A stretch of 64,000 bases of DNA from Buddleja alternifolia (taxonomy: Eukaryota; Streptophyta; Magnoliopsida; Lamiales; Scrophulariaceae), in NCBI GenBank assembly GCA_019426215.1, contig CM033395.1, positions 16,606,569 to 16,670,568 of the forward strand, read 5' to 3'. The notes beneath the pieces are model-generated. The model had not been told where the DNA came from. It was given only the letters and a program-made list of their open reading frames with translations, and searched no databases. The translations under genes were made by a program, and so were the position numbers. Positions 1 through 13,300 of the stretch are shown one piece after another; position 1 is the stretch's first letter; every line of letters starts with the position of its first letter.

Positions 1-660
1 GCTACATTTTCACTCTTTTCTGTTCTCTCCACTCATAAGTGGTAGTCAGTTTTGTGCCTATGAGCTCTTGAAATTTATGAGTTACCTTAAATACAACTAG
101 AAGCAGCCTCTCAACCCCCCCCCCCCCTTTTGGTTTTGAAGACATTATTAAATTATCTCAGTAGAATCTAAGTATTAATGTAAGTGCATTAAAAGACAAT
201 TGAATTATGTCTGTAGATTCACGTTAGCAACCAGGCAAATAAATAATAGCGCTCCATAAGTGGAACTCCGAAGCAGCGACTGGTACTTCTTCTTCCTCAC
301 TGGAACAGTAGATTGTACCTAACAAGAAGAATCACACGTAATGAGTATAAGCTTCAGAATGCTTTAGAATGTGTACCATTAGAGGAAAAGACTTCTGATA
401 TTTATAGGATCAGAGATGAGAAAAAACGAGACTACAAACGGCTGGTTCCAAAAATTATTATAACGGATTCTTTCCAAAAGTAAATAAGGCAGGGAACAAG
501 ATATGTTGACTTTCCTTTCGATGATGATTGTGATTGATCATGATGCGGCTTACCTAGGATAGGGATCCTGCGAGAATGGAAAGAGAGAAGTAAATATATT
601 AAATAGAGATTTCCTTGTCATTGTCAAAATTAGTCCGATTGAATACCAAAAAGGTCTACA
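1..660 (-). repeat. 3' LTR (partial) of the minus-strand Sirevirus-like copia element
   Basis: On the minus strand an LTR begins at 660 with TGTAGACC, immediately after a polypurine tract, and runs left, probably past the window edge. A TATA-like stretch (CTATAAATA, minus) lies near 398-412, where an LTR promoter would be. A run of 13 C sits at 115-127. No second copy of this LTR is in the window because the 5' end of the element is missing, so the inner boundary is firm and the outer boundary is unknown. Confidence 0.7.
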
Positions 661-677
661 ATCTCCCTCTTTTTGAT
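661..677 (-). promoter_or_regulatory. Polypurine tract of the minus-strand Sirevirus-like element
   Basis: The minus strand reads AAAAAGAGGGAGAT directly before the TG that opens the LTR at 660. This is the expected plus-strand priming site of a copia element and fixes the inner edge of the 3' LTR. Confidence 0.7.
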
Positions 678-939
678 GATGACAAGGAATCGATATTTTC
701 TTTCAAAAAGAGATAAGAAGGATTGTACCGAGAACTCCCCCTCAATAGATGTTCTCCCCATGCATGTTAGAACCAGATAGGAAAAGAATGGTACTGCCAA
801 GAATGTTGGAACTACCAAATAATAATAGTAAATCATAAGAATGCATAGAAGATCAACAAAGTAGAGCATTGTTCCGACAGGACAAAAAAACATTAACCAC
901 CATAAGTCGAGAACCAAACCATAAGACTCTCAACTTAAC

Positions 940-2188
940 AAAGCATTATTGAACAAAACACTACTACTTCTCCCCCTTCATCATCAAAAAGATCTAGGAG
1001 GGGAGCTTTCCAACTTCTTGAGAGAGGCAAGAGCACCCTTGAGTTTCGAACGAACAAAGTTGATGAACCGAGAGCTATGTGGATTGGAACTGGTGGAACT
1101 TGGACCAGGAGCAAAAAGAGATCCATCAGTAGCCAATTCATCAGAGCTGGAACCAGAAGCCGGTCGAGAAGCAGCTTGGCGAGCATTTGGACGTCTTGGA
1201 GGAGGATGTCGGCTTTTATCGGTGGTTTTGAACTACTCATCTGTTTTAGAGATATCAAGACGAATTTTGCGAAGACAATGCGTATCAACCATTTTGTAGG
1301 CAAAGGGAGCTTCTTTCCGAGCATCAGGAAGGGGTATTCCCTCACATTGAAGGAAGTGAGTCAGGAGCATGGCATAAGGGAGATTCTTGGATGGATGCTC
1401 ATAAGACATGATCATGTACCACAAGATAAGGTACCCAACATCCATCTTTTGACCTGTGATTTCTATATAGAGCAAGAAAACTGTCATATGATTCATGTCC
1501 GTAGTGTGTCCACCACTAAGAGTGGAGCTAGAGAGCAAAGACATGGTGATTAGTTTGTGGAGGAGGAAGTGAGGGATGGAGAGATTGTTGAGAGCAGCAC
1601 CGCCAGAGAGTTTATAGTCATGCCCATTCCAGAAATGAAAGTAATCAAAATCCACGTCAAAGCAGGGAAGAGAACACTAGTTGTTCACATAAAAAAATCG
1701 AACACCATCATATTCTAAGTCCAGAAGAAAGTTTATTTTTTCAGTATTAAAAAAAACTTTCGTACCATGAACATAAGACTTAACAACAACATCTTCTTCA
1801 TCTTCAGATATGTGATACCAAAAGTTTGCATAGGACAGAATATGTCGGAACATCAATGCCCATCATCTTATCCCACCCCATAACAGAAACCCAATCCTGA
1901 ACAGGAGAGGGAGGGATTTGAAAGAATTTCACAGACCTTCCTCGATAACTTCTTGTTCTTATTTTAGTCCGGAAGATTTCTTGAGCGTTGTTGTTAAAGA
2001 ATAGGAGATTAGGATCGATGATCGAATGATCATCGATATTAATTTGAACAGTGGTGTAAATGATGACATTTGTTTCAGATGTTGGATTTTCTGTGGGATT
2101 TTGGTTGAGGTTTGTGGTTTTAGGGTTAGGGTTTTGTGACGGCGAGCCAGAGGGATATGTGAGGAGGTGTTAGGATTTGGAGGAGATG
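940..2188 (-). pseudogene. Envelope-like third ORF of the minus-strand Sirevirus, C-terminal part
   Basis: On the minus strand, broken frames read from 2188 down to about 940. They give a proline-rich N-terminal stretch (SPPNPN...), then a globular region with FFQIPPSPVQDWVS, then an open frame at 1655-1233. The open frame contains LLHKLITMSLL, HTTDMNHMTVFLL and MDVGYLILWYMI, which resembles the 'putative plant transposon protein' region found between pol and the 3' LTR in Sireviruses. At least one stop and one frame change separate the pieces. Its 5' part lies across the nested insertion at 15508-15600. The function of these proteins is not established; resemblance to an envelope is only by position. 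Confidence 0.65.
2184..2188. repeat. Target-site duplication of the nested Sirevirus, left copy
   Basis: AGATG abuts the 5' LTR. The matching ACATG follows the 3' LTR at 15503-15507, with one mismatch. Five bases is the usual copia duplication length. The left LTR terminus itself has mutated (GTTTAGG against TGTTAGG), so the boundary is inferred from alignment with the right LTR. Confidence 0.6.
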
Positions 2189-3722
2189 GTTTAGGAATTT
2201 CTTATTAGAGTTTTGATGATGACAATTGGGATTTTATATTAGATCCCAAATAAAATGTAAGTTTATACTTTATTAGAAAAAATTTATAAGCGTCTGAAAG
2301 AGGTAATTTTGTTAGGCTTGTAATTTTTATCTTTGTAGATTTTAGGCTAAGGATTAGATACCAAGTCTATGATAGAATTTTAGGTGAGTCTATCAAAGAT
2401 AAAGTTGAAGATCAGCGTCTGAAATCAAGTGAAGATGGAAATTTGTTCTCAGCGTTTGTCAAGCGCTAAAGATCTGTTTTAGAACCTATGAATCAAGTGC
2501 TCAAGCTGCTCAAGCATTCAACGAAGGGATTCACCTGAAATAAATTGTCAAGTCATGAAGGACTTAGATGCAATATCAACGGATGTTTATTTCCAACAGG
2601 AAATAAATTCAAAACGCATTAAAAGCTTGATAAGAGCATTAAATATGATAAGCTATTGTGACTTGTGGACAAGCCACCTTTTGACTAGACTATCAGTAAT
2701 CAGAGTTCAAAATCTGCTCATGTCCAATCAGAACCATCAAATTTTCAGGAATGTCAGAAAATGGTCTATTTAACGCGCTGCGTGAGAGACATGCTCCTGC
2801 ATCTGTCCAACAGACAATTCCTAAGAAATGTCTATATATAATACCTCTTATCAAACCCTAATCACCAATCTCTGCATGCACACAAAGCCAAACTTTTGCT
2901 GAAATTATTTGAGAGAAAAGCTTACAATTTTTCATAGCCAAAATTCCTCAAAACTTTTCTATACATTCCAAGAGAGTCGAAAACATCTCAAAGCTCTTTA
3001 TAGAAGAACCGTACATTATTATTGAGATATTCCAAGTTGTTTGAACTTTCCCAAAATCAAACAAACTGTTAGACAAAACCCCATCCAAGCCTCGCAATCA
3101 GTGTGAAGTCGAAGTTGGATACTTGCATTATTTCTGGGTGAAAGAAGCAAGAGGATAGAAGTGTTTTTTAGAAGAAATCTATGTGACCAAGGAGCTCAAG
3201 TCATCAATAGCCATCTCTCCCTATTGTGTAGAAGTTTCTGTGTGATTCTTCGAGAATCATTTTAGTGGATTGCCTCCAAGTGTTCGAGGAGAATAAGGAC
3301 AAAGTTGTGATTACACCACCCAACGAATCTATCAAACTTTGTATTCCTTACTTTACCGTCATTTCATTATTGTCATATCATTGCATAAATCGGTTAAGTA
3401 AACACATTGATAAAATCATTCAAAGCCAATCAATTAAAGAAAACTTTGTGATGAAAACCTTGCAAATGGAAGACTCAAAACTATTTCGCTGGGCTAACTC
3501 TGATGAAAGAACTGAACGCTTAAACCTACTTGGTTATAGTATTCAAATCTTAAGCCTAAGTTAACTTTATCAAAACAGTCTTCAAGTAGACGCTCAGCCA
3601 AGCGCCTACATTTTCAAGCGTCTAAACTCAATTTGAATACGAAATTTTTGAAGTCAAAAAATACTTCAATGTCTATTCAACCCCCTCTTCTAGACCCTTT
3701 CGTGGGCCACTTGGGACCAACA
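2189..3722 (+). repeat. 5' LTR of the nested Sirevirus
   Basis: 1534 bp, matched along its whole length by 13969-15502. A TATA box (TCTATATATAAT) lies at 2831-2842, at the same offset as TCTATAAATAG in the right LTR, so transcription probably starts about 30 bp downstream. It ends in CA, two bases before the primer-binding site. Confidence 0.9.
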
Positions 3723-3724
3723 AG

Positions 3725-3736
3725 TGGTATCAGAGC
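3725..3736 (+). promoter_or_regulatory. Primer-binding site for initiator tRNA-Met
   Basis: TGGTATCAGAGC is the standard complement to the 3' end of plant initiator tRNA-Met used by copia elements. It lies two bases after the LTR. Confidence 0.93.
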
Positions 3737-3823
3737 GGTTGAAGTAAAACTTTTAAAATTTTCAAGCATAACTCCTTGTTTAGATCCTATTTTAAAAAAA
3801 AATCTAAGTTGCTTTAAAATTTA

Positions 3824-4109
3824 GGGATAATTGCATATCATACCCCTGTGAAACATGAAACCTGCACACATTCCCCCTGTGTTAAAAAAATAGCCTGAAA
3901 TAACCCTATGATTTTCAAAACCTTGCACGAAACCCCCAACCCTGCTTCAAATACATTGCGCGTGAATGCTACCTTCCGTGGATTTAACACAGATTGGGGA
4001 TTTTGTGCAGGGTTTTGAAAATCATAGGGTTATTTCAGGCTATTTTTTTAACACAGGGGGGATGTGTGCAAGTTTCATGTTTCACAGGGGTATGATATGC
4101 AATTATCCC
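3824..4109. mobile_element. Palindromic Mutator-type MITE in the gag leader
   Basis: This 286-bp element reads GGGATAATTGCATATC... at the left and its complement ...GATATGCAATTATCCC at the right. The arms stay complementary for more than 100 bp each, so nearly the whole element is one foldback. It is flanked by a perfect 9-bp duplication TAAAATTTA (3815-3823 and 4110-4118), the signature length of Mutator-like transposition. It landed between the primer site and the gag start of the Sirevirus, after that element inserted. Confidence 0.88.
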
Positions 4110-4120
4110 TAAAATTTATC

Positions 4121-6335
4121 ATGGCATTCGCTAAAGTTCCTAAATTGACCGAGTCAACTATGACTCTTGGAAGGTCAAAGCGTTTACCTATCTTTGTTCT
4201 TGTGATGATGAAATGTGTGATATCATTTCATATGGACCTATTCAAATATTCAAAGTCATCACTAGAGCGCCTGGAGCCACAGAAGCGACTCCAGATGGCT
4301 ATGTTGAGAAGCCAAAGCAAGAATGGTCTACAAATGAGCGTCAGAAAGCAAATCTAGACAATGTGGGAAGAAACGCTCTATATACAGCAATTGGTGACAA
4401 TGATAACTTATTCAACAAGGTTAAGTCGTGCGCTACGATGAAGGAGATATGAGATAAGTTAGCTATGATTTGTGGTGGTTCAGTACAAATCAAGGAGAAC
4501 AAACTTTCCATTGCCAAGGAAATATTTAACAGTTTTAAGATGTTGCCCAATGAGATGCTAGAGAAATTGGATATAAGATTTACTGCTCTTATTACGGAAC
4601 TAACATCATTAGGTATGGACTTACAAAATAGAGAAATGATGGTCAAGATTTTCAGAAGTCTTCCCAGTAGATTTTTGATGAAAACAACAACAATGAGAGA
4701 ATCAAACATGTTGGATCTTCTAACTCCAGAAGATGCCTTTTCAGAGCTCAAAGCATTTGAGTTCAAGTTGAATTTAGCAAGTGATATAGTGAGCAGTCCA
4801 GTGATAGAGTTTGGAGCGCTTATAGAATCATTCAAGGGTAAATCGGGTAACAAAGGAAAAGTGACAGATATAAGTGAGGATGAGGAACTAGCGCTACTGA
4901 ACAGATTCAGAAAGTTCCTAAGATATGAAAAGAAAGAAAATAGTCCTAACCATCAATGACAGAGTTCATATCAAGCGCCTGCTCCAGTTTAACAACAGTA
5001 CCAAGTGCCTCAATATTCTACACTTTCTCCTTCAACGCCGATTCAGTACCAAGCATCTACTCAACAAAATATCTCAGTGCCAGTGGTCTCAAAACCACAA
5101 ACTGCAAAATTAACAAATGAACAAAAGATAAAAACTAATCTTTGTTATAATTGCAGGAAACCAGGGCACTACCAGGTAAATTGCCCTTATCCAAATGTAG
5201 CTAAGCCCGCAAGGCAGGATTACTTGGATATAAACCAATTCAAGAGCAAACTTTTCCAACAAGGTTTGCTAACGGAGTCAGAACAAGCGTCCGCACCAAA
5301 AGATTTGGAATCTTCAAAGGAGAGTAGTGATGATGATGAGCCAGTGGATGACTCAGCGCTTATTTGTCTCATTGCCAGAGATGATGAAGCATCCCCTGAG
5401 GTAAACACTGAAATTGCTTATCCTCTTTCTTATGAAGAACTACTTGACAAAGTAAAAGAATATTATAACGATTGTCAAGTTGCTGCCCAATTATATCAAA
5501 ATCACTTCAACATAATATTAGCACTCAAGAGTGATAATGTGACTCTCAAAGCAGAGTTGCAAGTTCAGCAACAATGTATTAAGAAAAACAAATCACTTGA
5601 GAGTGAGATAAATAATTTAAAAAGTGATCTTGATATAATAGTCAAGAGAGAAGTTGGGCTGATTGCTAGACTTGCTAAATAAGAGCAACTCGTCTCATCA
5701 TCGTCTAAAGCGTCAAGGAAGCTAGACAATGTGACTGAAGTAACAAGAATGTTTGGTGAAAAGATTGGCTTAGGATGCAATAAATTCGGTAAACAACCAA
5801 ACAAATCCAATGTCACGGCAAACAACAAAGGAAAGGATATATTCTTTGTTGAGAAAGGTTCAAAGAGTCAAACACCTAATAAACCGAAAGACAATGGTAC
5901 GAGGCCAAATGAGAAAGTCAATACTGACTCAGGCAAGGGAAAGACAAAAGTGAATGATTCACAAAAGAAGGTCCATCCAAACACTCAAAAGGCTAAGGAT
6001 AAACCTTCTACCAGTGAATCAAACACTAAGCGTCAAGCACCAAAAGTGCAACCTAAGCCAGTGCCAAGGAAATATCAGCGTCAATATCCACAAAGGTAAA
6101 GGTCATATTATCGATACTATGATGATTATGATTACGACTCTGATTATGATTACTATTATAATCGAGGATATTACTATACACCTAAGATGCACACACAACA
6201 CAAACCGAAACCCAAGAAGGCCAATATTCTCGTAATGAAGATCAGGCAAATATGGGTTACGAAAGTTTTAATTCAAACTAGAGCTACTAACGTTGAAGGA
6301 CCTAAGATTAAATGGGTACCTAAGAAGAATTAGAA
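4121..6335 (+). pseudogene. Sirevirus gag (nucleocapsid), broken
   Basis: A gag start at 4121 (MAFAKVPKLT) follows the MITE. The frame shifts near 4160, where the expected YDSWKVKAF motif is found one frame over, and a TGA interrupts KEI-DKLAM at 4450-4452 where Trp is expected. The UBN2-like retrotransposon gag region spans 4213-4959. A CCHC zinc knuckle CYNCRKPGHYQVNC lies at about 5140-5185. Then come an acidic stretch, a leucine-rich heptad-like coiled coil (about 5420-5680) and a basic, Lys/Pro-rich tail to about 6335. The coiled coil is a Sirevirus trait. Several stops mean no functional polyprotein. Confidence 0.85.
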
Positions 6336-6347
6336 CTGCCCTTTTCA

Positions 6348-9300
6348 TTGCAGGTATCTAGAGCTAGAGCCGATACATTTGTTTGGTACATCAATAGTGG
6401 ATCGTCAAGGCACATGACTGGCTCCAAGGATCTTTTGATCAACTATCGAGTTGCCAATGGTCCTCAGGTTGTATTTGGTGACAACTCCAAAGGTAAAACC
6501 GAAGGTATAGGTACTATGCATAAGGAGAACGTCGTGATAAGTAACGTATATTATGTTGAGGGTCTTAAGCATACTTTGTTAAACATAAGTCAATTTTGTG
6601 ATAAAGGCTTTGAAGTCAAATTTTCAAGTGATTGTTGCTATATAAATGACGCTAAGACTAAATCTACTGAACTGAAAGGTAAAAGAACAATTTGGTAGAT
6701 TAAGGTTCAACAATAGATAACAACCCTACATGCTTTGTGGATAAAAGTGAATCTAAAACGGGTTGGTTATAGCATAGAAAAATGAATCACCTCAACTTTA
6801 AGACAATCTCTCAGCTTATAAATTTAAATCTTGGAGAGGGATTACCTAAAGGACCCTTTCATAAGGATCGCATCTGTGACGCTTGTCAAATGGGAAAACA
6901 AGCTAAATCATCTATCAAGAGAAAACCTTGTCTATCTACCTCTAGAATACTTGAACTACTTCACATGAATCTGTTTGGACCCGTTTAAACAATCAATTTG
7001 ACCAGTAAAAAGTATACTTTGGTGATAGTAGATGATTTCTCTTGATTTACTTGGGTAGAATTTCTTTCATCCAAAGATGAGACATGTGGCAAGTTAACAG
7101 CGCTTATTCGGCAACTTCAAACATTGAAAAATCTTAAGGTCGCAAGAATAAGAAGTGATCACGGTACTGAGTTTACTAACAAGGTTGTTGAGAAGTTTTG
7201 TGCAGAGAAGGGAATACATCATGAGTATTCAGCTCCTAGAACTCCCCAACAAAATGGTGTTGCTGAGCGCCAGAACAGAACACTCAAGGAAGCCACTAGG
7301 GCGATGTTAGCAGAGTCCAAGGTTTTGGGCCGAAGCGATCAACACTACTTGTTACACTCAAAGCTGTTGCATGAACAACAAATAGCATGGGAAAACTCCA
7401 TATGAACTGTGGAAAGGACGTGAGCCAAATGTTTCATATTTTCACGTCTTTGGTTCAAAATGTTTTATTCATAATAATGGATCCCAAAGCCTAAAGACAT
7501 TTGATCCTAAAGCAGATGAGGGAATCTTTCTAGGCTATGCTAAAAATGGAAAGAATTTTCGCATCCTTAATAAGATCAAATCGAAGGTTGAGGAATCTAT
7601 TCATGTTGTTTTTGATGATGCTAACCAAGAACCGAGTAAGGTTAATATGAATGATGTGGGAGTTGAGGATTTGTGTCATCAAGCGTCAAAGATTACCATT
7701 AGTGAGGACGATAATGAAATCTTTGCGCCCCTTCCTAAGAATACTCGTGAAACTATGGACAATCATGTTCGATTTGTTGATGATCATGAAGAGAATGATC
7801 ATCAAGAGCAAGGTAGAATCTGTGAACTTAAAGCGCCTATACAAGAGGATAGTCAAGCACCTGAGCAAGTGAACTAAGCGCCTGTTCAACCCCTTAACCC
7901 ATTCCAACCAGATAGACTATGGCTACGTGATCATCCACCAAAGCAGATTATTGGAGATGTTGGAGCGCCCATAAGGACTAGGGCCGCTACATTCAATGAG
8001 GCCATGTTCGAACGCTTCCTATCTCAAATAGAACCTAAGAAAGTGGATGAAGCATTAAGTGATCCTAGTTGGATTGAAGCTATGCAAGAAGAGCTTAATC
8101 AGTTTGTGCGTAGTAAGGTTTGGACGCTAGTACCAAGGCTAACTCACAAAGGAGTTATTGGGACTAGATGGATTTACTGAAACAAGATGGATAAGAATGG
8201 CATTCCGATAAGGAACAAAGCCAGACTTGTCACTCAAGGATATTGCCAAGAAGAGGGTATTGATTTTGATGAGACATATGCTCCTGTCGTCTATCTTGAA
8301 GCAATTTGTATGTTTCTAGCGTATGCAGCATTCAACAAGTTTACAGTGTATCAAATGGACGTTAAGAGTGTCTTCTTGAATGGTAAACTCCGAGAAGAAG
8401 TCTATGTGGAGCAACCACCAGGATTCATCAACAACCATGGTAAGGGTATGGTCTACAAGCTAGATAAAGCACTTTATGGGCTAAATCAAGCACCCCGAGC
8501 ATGGTATGACACTCTTTCTATTTTCTTTATTGGTAAAGGCTTTCCAAAAGGCAGCTTTGATACAACGTTATTTAAAAGTACCAATATCAAAGATATTCTC
8601 TTAGTCCAAATATATGTTGATGATATTATATTCTGATCTACTAATAAGCATCTGTGTGAGAAATTTTTGAAAATGATGCAAGAACAAAATGAAATGAGCA
8701 TGATGGGTGAATTAACTTTGTTCTTAGGATTACAAGTTAAACAACTCCCTAATGGCAAATTTATTAACCAAGCTAAATAAACATGAGATATGATTAAGAA
8801 ATTTGGTATGAAAAATGCATCATCTTCAAAAATTCCAATGAGCCAAATGCTTAAGTTAGATAAAGATGAAAGTGGGAAGAAGATTGATATCACTAATTAT
8901 AGAGGTATCATTGGATCACTTCTTTATCTTATTGCTAGTAGACCTGATATTATGTTTTCGGTATACATGAGTGCACGTTTTCAAGCTGATCCTAGAGAGT
9001 CACACTTAAGTTCTGCCAAGAGAATCCTTAAGTACTTAAAAGGCACACAAAATGTGGGATTATGGTATCCAAGGGACTCTCCTTTTGAACTAATTGGTTA
9101 CTCAAATGCAGATTTTGCAAGATGATAAATTGATCGGAAAAGTACTAGTGGTACATGTCAATTTCTAGGTGATAGGTTAGTTTCATGGCATAGTAAAAAA
9201 CAACAATCAATAGCTACCTCTACAGTTTAAGCAGAGTATGTAGCTACAGGAAGTTATTGTGCACAAGTTTTATGGATGAGGCAACAACTTAGAGATTATG

Positions 9301-9560
9301 GTATAATCCTAGGTCTAACCCTTATCCATTGTGATAACCAAAGTGCCCTAGCCATGACTCAAAACTCTGTTCTTCATTCTAGAACCAAACATATTGACAT
9401 TAGATATCATTTTCTTCGAGACCATGTTCAAAAGAAAGATATATCTCCATACACTTTATTGGAATCGACAAACAATTGGCAGATATCTTTACCAAAGCGC
9501 TCAACAAACAACGCTTTCTCACTTTAAGAAGTGAACTAGGTATGATTGATTTAAACACTT
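6348..9560 (+). pseudogene. Sirevirus pol: protease, integrase, RT, RNase H (broken)
   Basis: The protease region shows INSGSSRHMTG at about 6395, where copia proteases have DSGSS. The catalytic Asp is Asn here, so it would be inactive even if expressed. The integrase zinc-finger region spans about 6780-6930 (CDACQMGKQ). The integrase core has DHGTEF and PQQNGVAERQNRT (about 7155-7280). RT holds [11 protein letters not shown] and YVDDIIF (about 8355-8633), then a TGA. RNase H has RLVSWHSKKQQS, AEYVA and HCDNQSALAM (about 9170-9360). The regions are split by at least eight stops or frame changes. Order and motifs are typical of copia. Confidence 0.9.
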
Positions 9561-10398
9561 AATCATTATGCATCATACTTTCATTAGACATATAATTTAG
9601 GGGGAATCCACTTTATTTATGTCTAAAAGATTTTTGAAACAGTGTTACAAGTTATCAAATTTAGGAGGAACCTTAAAATTGTACTCATACACATTTGTAA
9701 GCGTAAATGATCAAAAACTATTTTTTATATGCATAGATCATCAACGCTTATCATTATTTTTGCATGATATGTTGGACGCTCAATAATACAAAAGAATTTA
9801 ACTTCAAGTGTCAATATAAATCTTAAAACAAATGGTGTATGTTAAGCGTTGAACATATTTCCGTCAACACTTAATATAAACTTTTTATAAAATTCATGCA
9901 TAACTTTTAAATGGCTAGTGACGTGATGGATAGACTCAAAGAGTTATTTTGACCTTTATCCACACGCTCCTATCACATCAAACTGGTGGGTAATTAAAAA
10001 CTTTTCAAAATGACGGTTCAGAGTCAGTACGTGTTTGTATACATGTCAGTGTATCATAAGTGCATGCATTACACTCTGAAAATTCCAAATGTTTTTAAAA
10101 ATTCTACTCGGACGTCAAATATTTATATATGGGAGTTACCAAATGCAACTTCACTCTCTTGCTAAAAACTCACGTCCGCAGTTAAAACCAATAAAGGCTG
10201 AGATTCAATAACTTTACACGTGTCAAAATCTTAATGAAACGAGAAAGACACAATTTTCAAAATTTCAAACTGTGTCATTTAAAACAAAATACTTGCAGAA
10301 AATTACTCACTTTTCACACAAGTTTTCTACAAAATTACTCTCTCTCTCTCTCGAAGAATCTATGGCTTTTTGCTCTCTATCTTCTCAAAAGAATTTCA
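9561..10398 (+). other. Spacer between pol and the env-like region
   Basis: About 840 bp with no supported reading frame. It contains GGGGGAATCC-type purine/T-rich patches and short GCG-containing words (AAGCGT, GCGCC) that also pepper the coding parts of this element. In Sireviruses this interval often carries a splice acceptor for the third ORF; I could not identify one with confidence. Confidence 0.5.
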
Positions 10399-13300
10399 AT
10401 GGCACCAAAGAAATCTGTTAATGTTGCCGAGGACACCATCAAGGTTACTAAAGGCCTTGTGGTTAACTGGAAGTATCTATATGACAAGACTGAGATCAAT
10501 ATGACTGATATGCTAGACTCTATTACCAAGGCTGGGCTTCAGACGTTCTTGACCAAGTACTCCTACCTATTTGCTCCTGAAGTTGATACCTTCTGGAGAT
10601 CTGCTAAACTCTCAGAGGACAAGACCTCAATTTCTTGCCTCTTCTCCTTTTCCAAGAAGGACTCTCCCAGGAATTCATTCTATCTGCTGCATCCATTGTT
10701 AAGAACTTCAAGATGCCTAATCAAGGTGAGGCATTGGAATCTGTTATCAGCCAAATTGAAGAAGCGTGGTCGAAGATGCGTGCGTATGATGATGCCGCAT
10801 ACAAATCCCATTTTGAGAAGAAAGACATTGTTCTGAAGTACAGACTTCTTGCTAATTTCTGCAGCAAGATTATAGAGTGCAGGGTGGGAACATTTGACAA
10901 GGTCAACCCACTGCAATTTCAGATAATGATGGCCATACTCCTAGATACCAAGATCAATTGGAGTAAGTATGTGTTTGGCAGATTTAGGGATTGTTTAACA
11001 GCCACAAACAAACCCTATGGAATCATTCTCAGTGACTTATTGTTTAAAGCCGAATGTGTTCATTCTTCCGGGCCGCCGTTGGCTAGAGCCAAGTTGCTAG
11101 GTAAGAGGATAGTAAAAACTATCTTCAACCCTCCCTGAGTAGGTGGTGCAGCGAAACCTTTATCGGAGCTCCAAATCGTACGTGAAGTGTTCGATGAAGA
11201 AGTTGAGCGTCCTGCTCAAGAAGAAGCCGTGAAGCGTCCAATTGTTCAAAAAAAGAGGGCTCCCCGAAAGCCCAAGGCTCTCATTGTTCCATCTCCTGTG
11301 AAGGATGATGATGAAGATGAAGAGACAGACGAGAACATGGAGGACAAGATTCCATTAATCAAGAGACGGAAGTTGGCTACAATCATTAAGAAAATCAATT
11401 TTGAAGAAAAGCCAACTGTAGCTCCAGTCCAAGCGCCAAAAATAATAAAATGAGTCAACGTCAAGAAAATATTCAAGTGCCCCAGAGGAACAGTGAAGTG
11501 TCCATCTGCTTCTGCTCCTCAAAAGCCTAAGATTGTTGAGCCAAGCGCTCAAGGAACATCAGCTGTTGAGACCAGCTCTTAGGGTAAGTTTATTTCTTCC
11601 CACAGCGTTCCTTTTCCTACATCTGTAGAAGATCCTGCTCTTATAGAGGATAGTTCTTATGCTACAACTCTTTCTACAGTTGTTGTTAAAGTACCAGTTG
11701 ACGTCCATCTGGATGTTAACTTAGAGAAAGTGATGGCCATCGCCAAGGATGTTGCCGCAGAAGCGCTTGCTGAAAGTTCAAGTGCTACTGTGGACGCTGA
11801 GGAACCTATAACAGAAGGGGTCTAACTATCACTTATGTCAGAGGTCATGACAGAGGCACGCTCAGTGAGTCAGAGCATTACTGAGGACGTTACAAGACCC
11901 AGGCACTTCTTCAAGTTGGATCCACTCAAATCTATTGATCAATCGATCAATTATATGCCACCAGCACTTGAAGAAGACTTCATTCCCGCTGGATACAACG
12001 AAGAAAGAAACATTATTGCGGAAAATGAAGTGGCCATGTTGATAGAGCATGATCACTCAGCTCAGATTGGACAGATGTTGAGCGTGAATACTATCTGGCC
12101 ATTGCTAATGATGAACCGGTAAAGCAGATTCCGGCATCAATTTTGATTCACGAGAAGAATCCTTAGGCGAGAACTCCAAGCGCTGAGGTAGACCTAACGT
12201 ACTTCATGGATATGGGGCATAGCAAACCATCTGGCTTTGCTCCAAGAAACTACAAGATCACAGTCTATGAGCATCTATCAGTGGAGTTTCTCAATCCCTC
12301 TAAAGAATTGTTGAACAGAGAGAAGGGATATACCCATTTTCCAGAGGTGGTGCACAGTGTTGAGAATCTGAGTGCAACCAACCCACTTCGATTATGGAAG
12401 AATAAAAGTCCTTATGTTGGTGATCGTCCAGCGTCTCTAACAGACTTGATTCAAGAAGAAGTTGATGACTACTTCCAGTGTGTATGGAATGCCAGCTACC
12501 AAACTGAGAAACACCACTTTGAATCAATCTGAGACATTCACCATGAAGGCATTCGGGCTATATGCAATGCTGGAGCAGAGTATAGTATGAACAAAGTAAA
12601 CTGGTGTGAAGCGTACATAGGTAACATGTATACTTTTCAAGACTTGGTCAACACTCCATATCTATTCGGCATGGGCATGCATCGCAAAAAATGTTAGTTT
12701 GCTAAGTACTACCTAGAGAAGCGTCAATAGCGAGTAGGGCCAATTGATCAGTTACCTAGCATCATACAACCAGTTGAGAGATTTCTGCGCCAAGCACTAC
12801 AACGGCTTGCAGTTACTCCTCTCCACTTCTGTAGCCAAGCGTCTAGCAGTGGCAGTGTACCAGTATCAGATTTGACTATATCTCCCAGCCACAGCCAACG
12901 TGAGGAAATCTAACAGCTCTTTGATCAGATCTTTTCAGGGATATCCACTACTCCCATCCTTCCGAAAAGAAATGAGCGGACACTATGAATATGTCCTTTC
13001 GTTGCTAGAACGAACTCAGGGCATTGCTCGAGCTATCTATCCGTATTTGGAAGAATACTACAGAGTTTATGTGCCTGAATCTCAACGTCTTCAATGTCTT
13101 CCAACCGATCGGATAATTGCCTTTTCTTGCATTACTGCCTATATATGTTTTTTCTGATTCCTAAAGCGCAGTCAAGGATTTTTTCGAATCATGTTCTGGA
13201 TATCATGGGTCCCATGTATGTCAGGGCCAAACTCAGCACATTCATTCAAGGACCCTTCCTTTCACCTAACAGATTATACAAACTACTTGCTGGTGCATCA

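Noticed and set aside
4341..4853. 170-codon minus-strand frame
   Set aside because: Antisense to the Sirevirus gag region.
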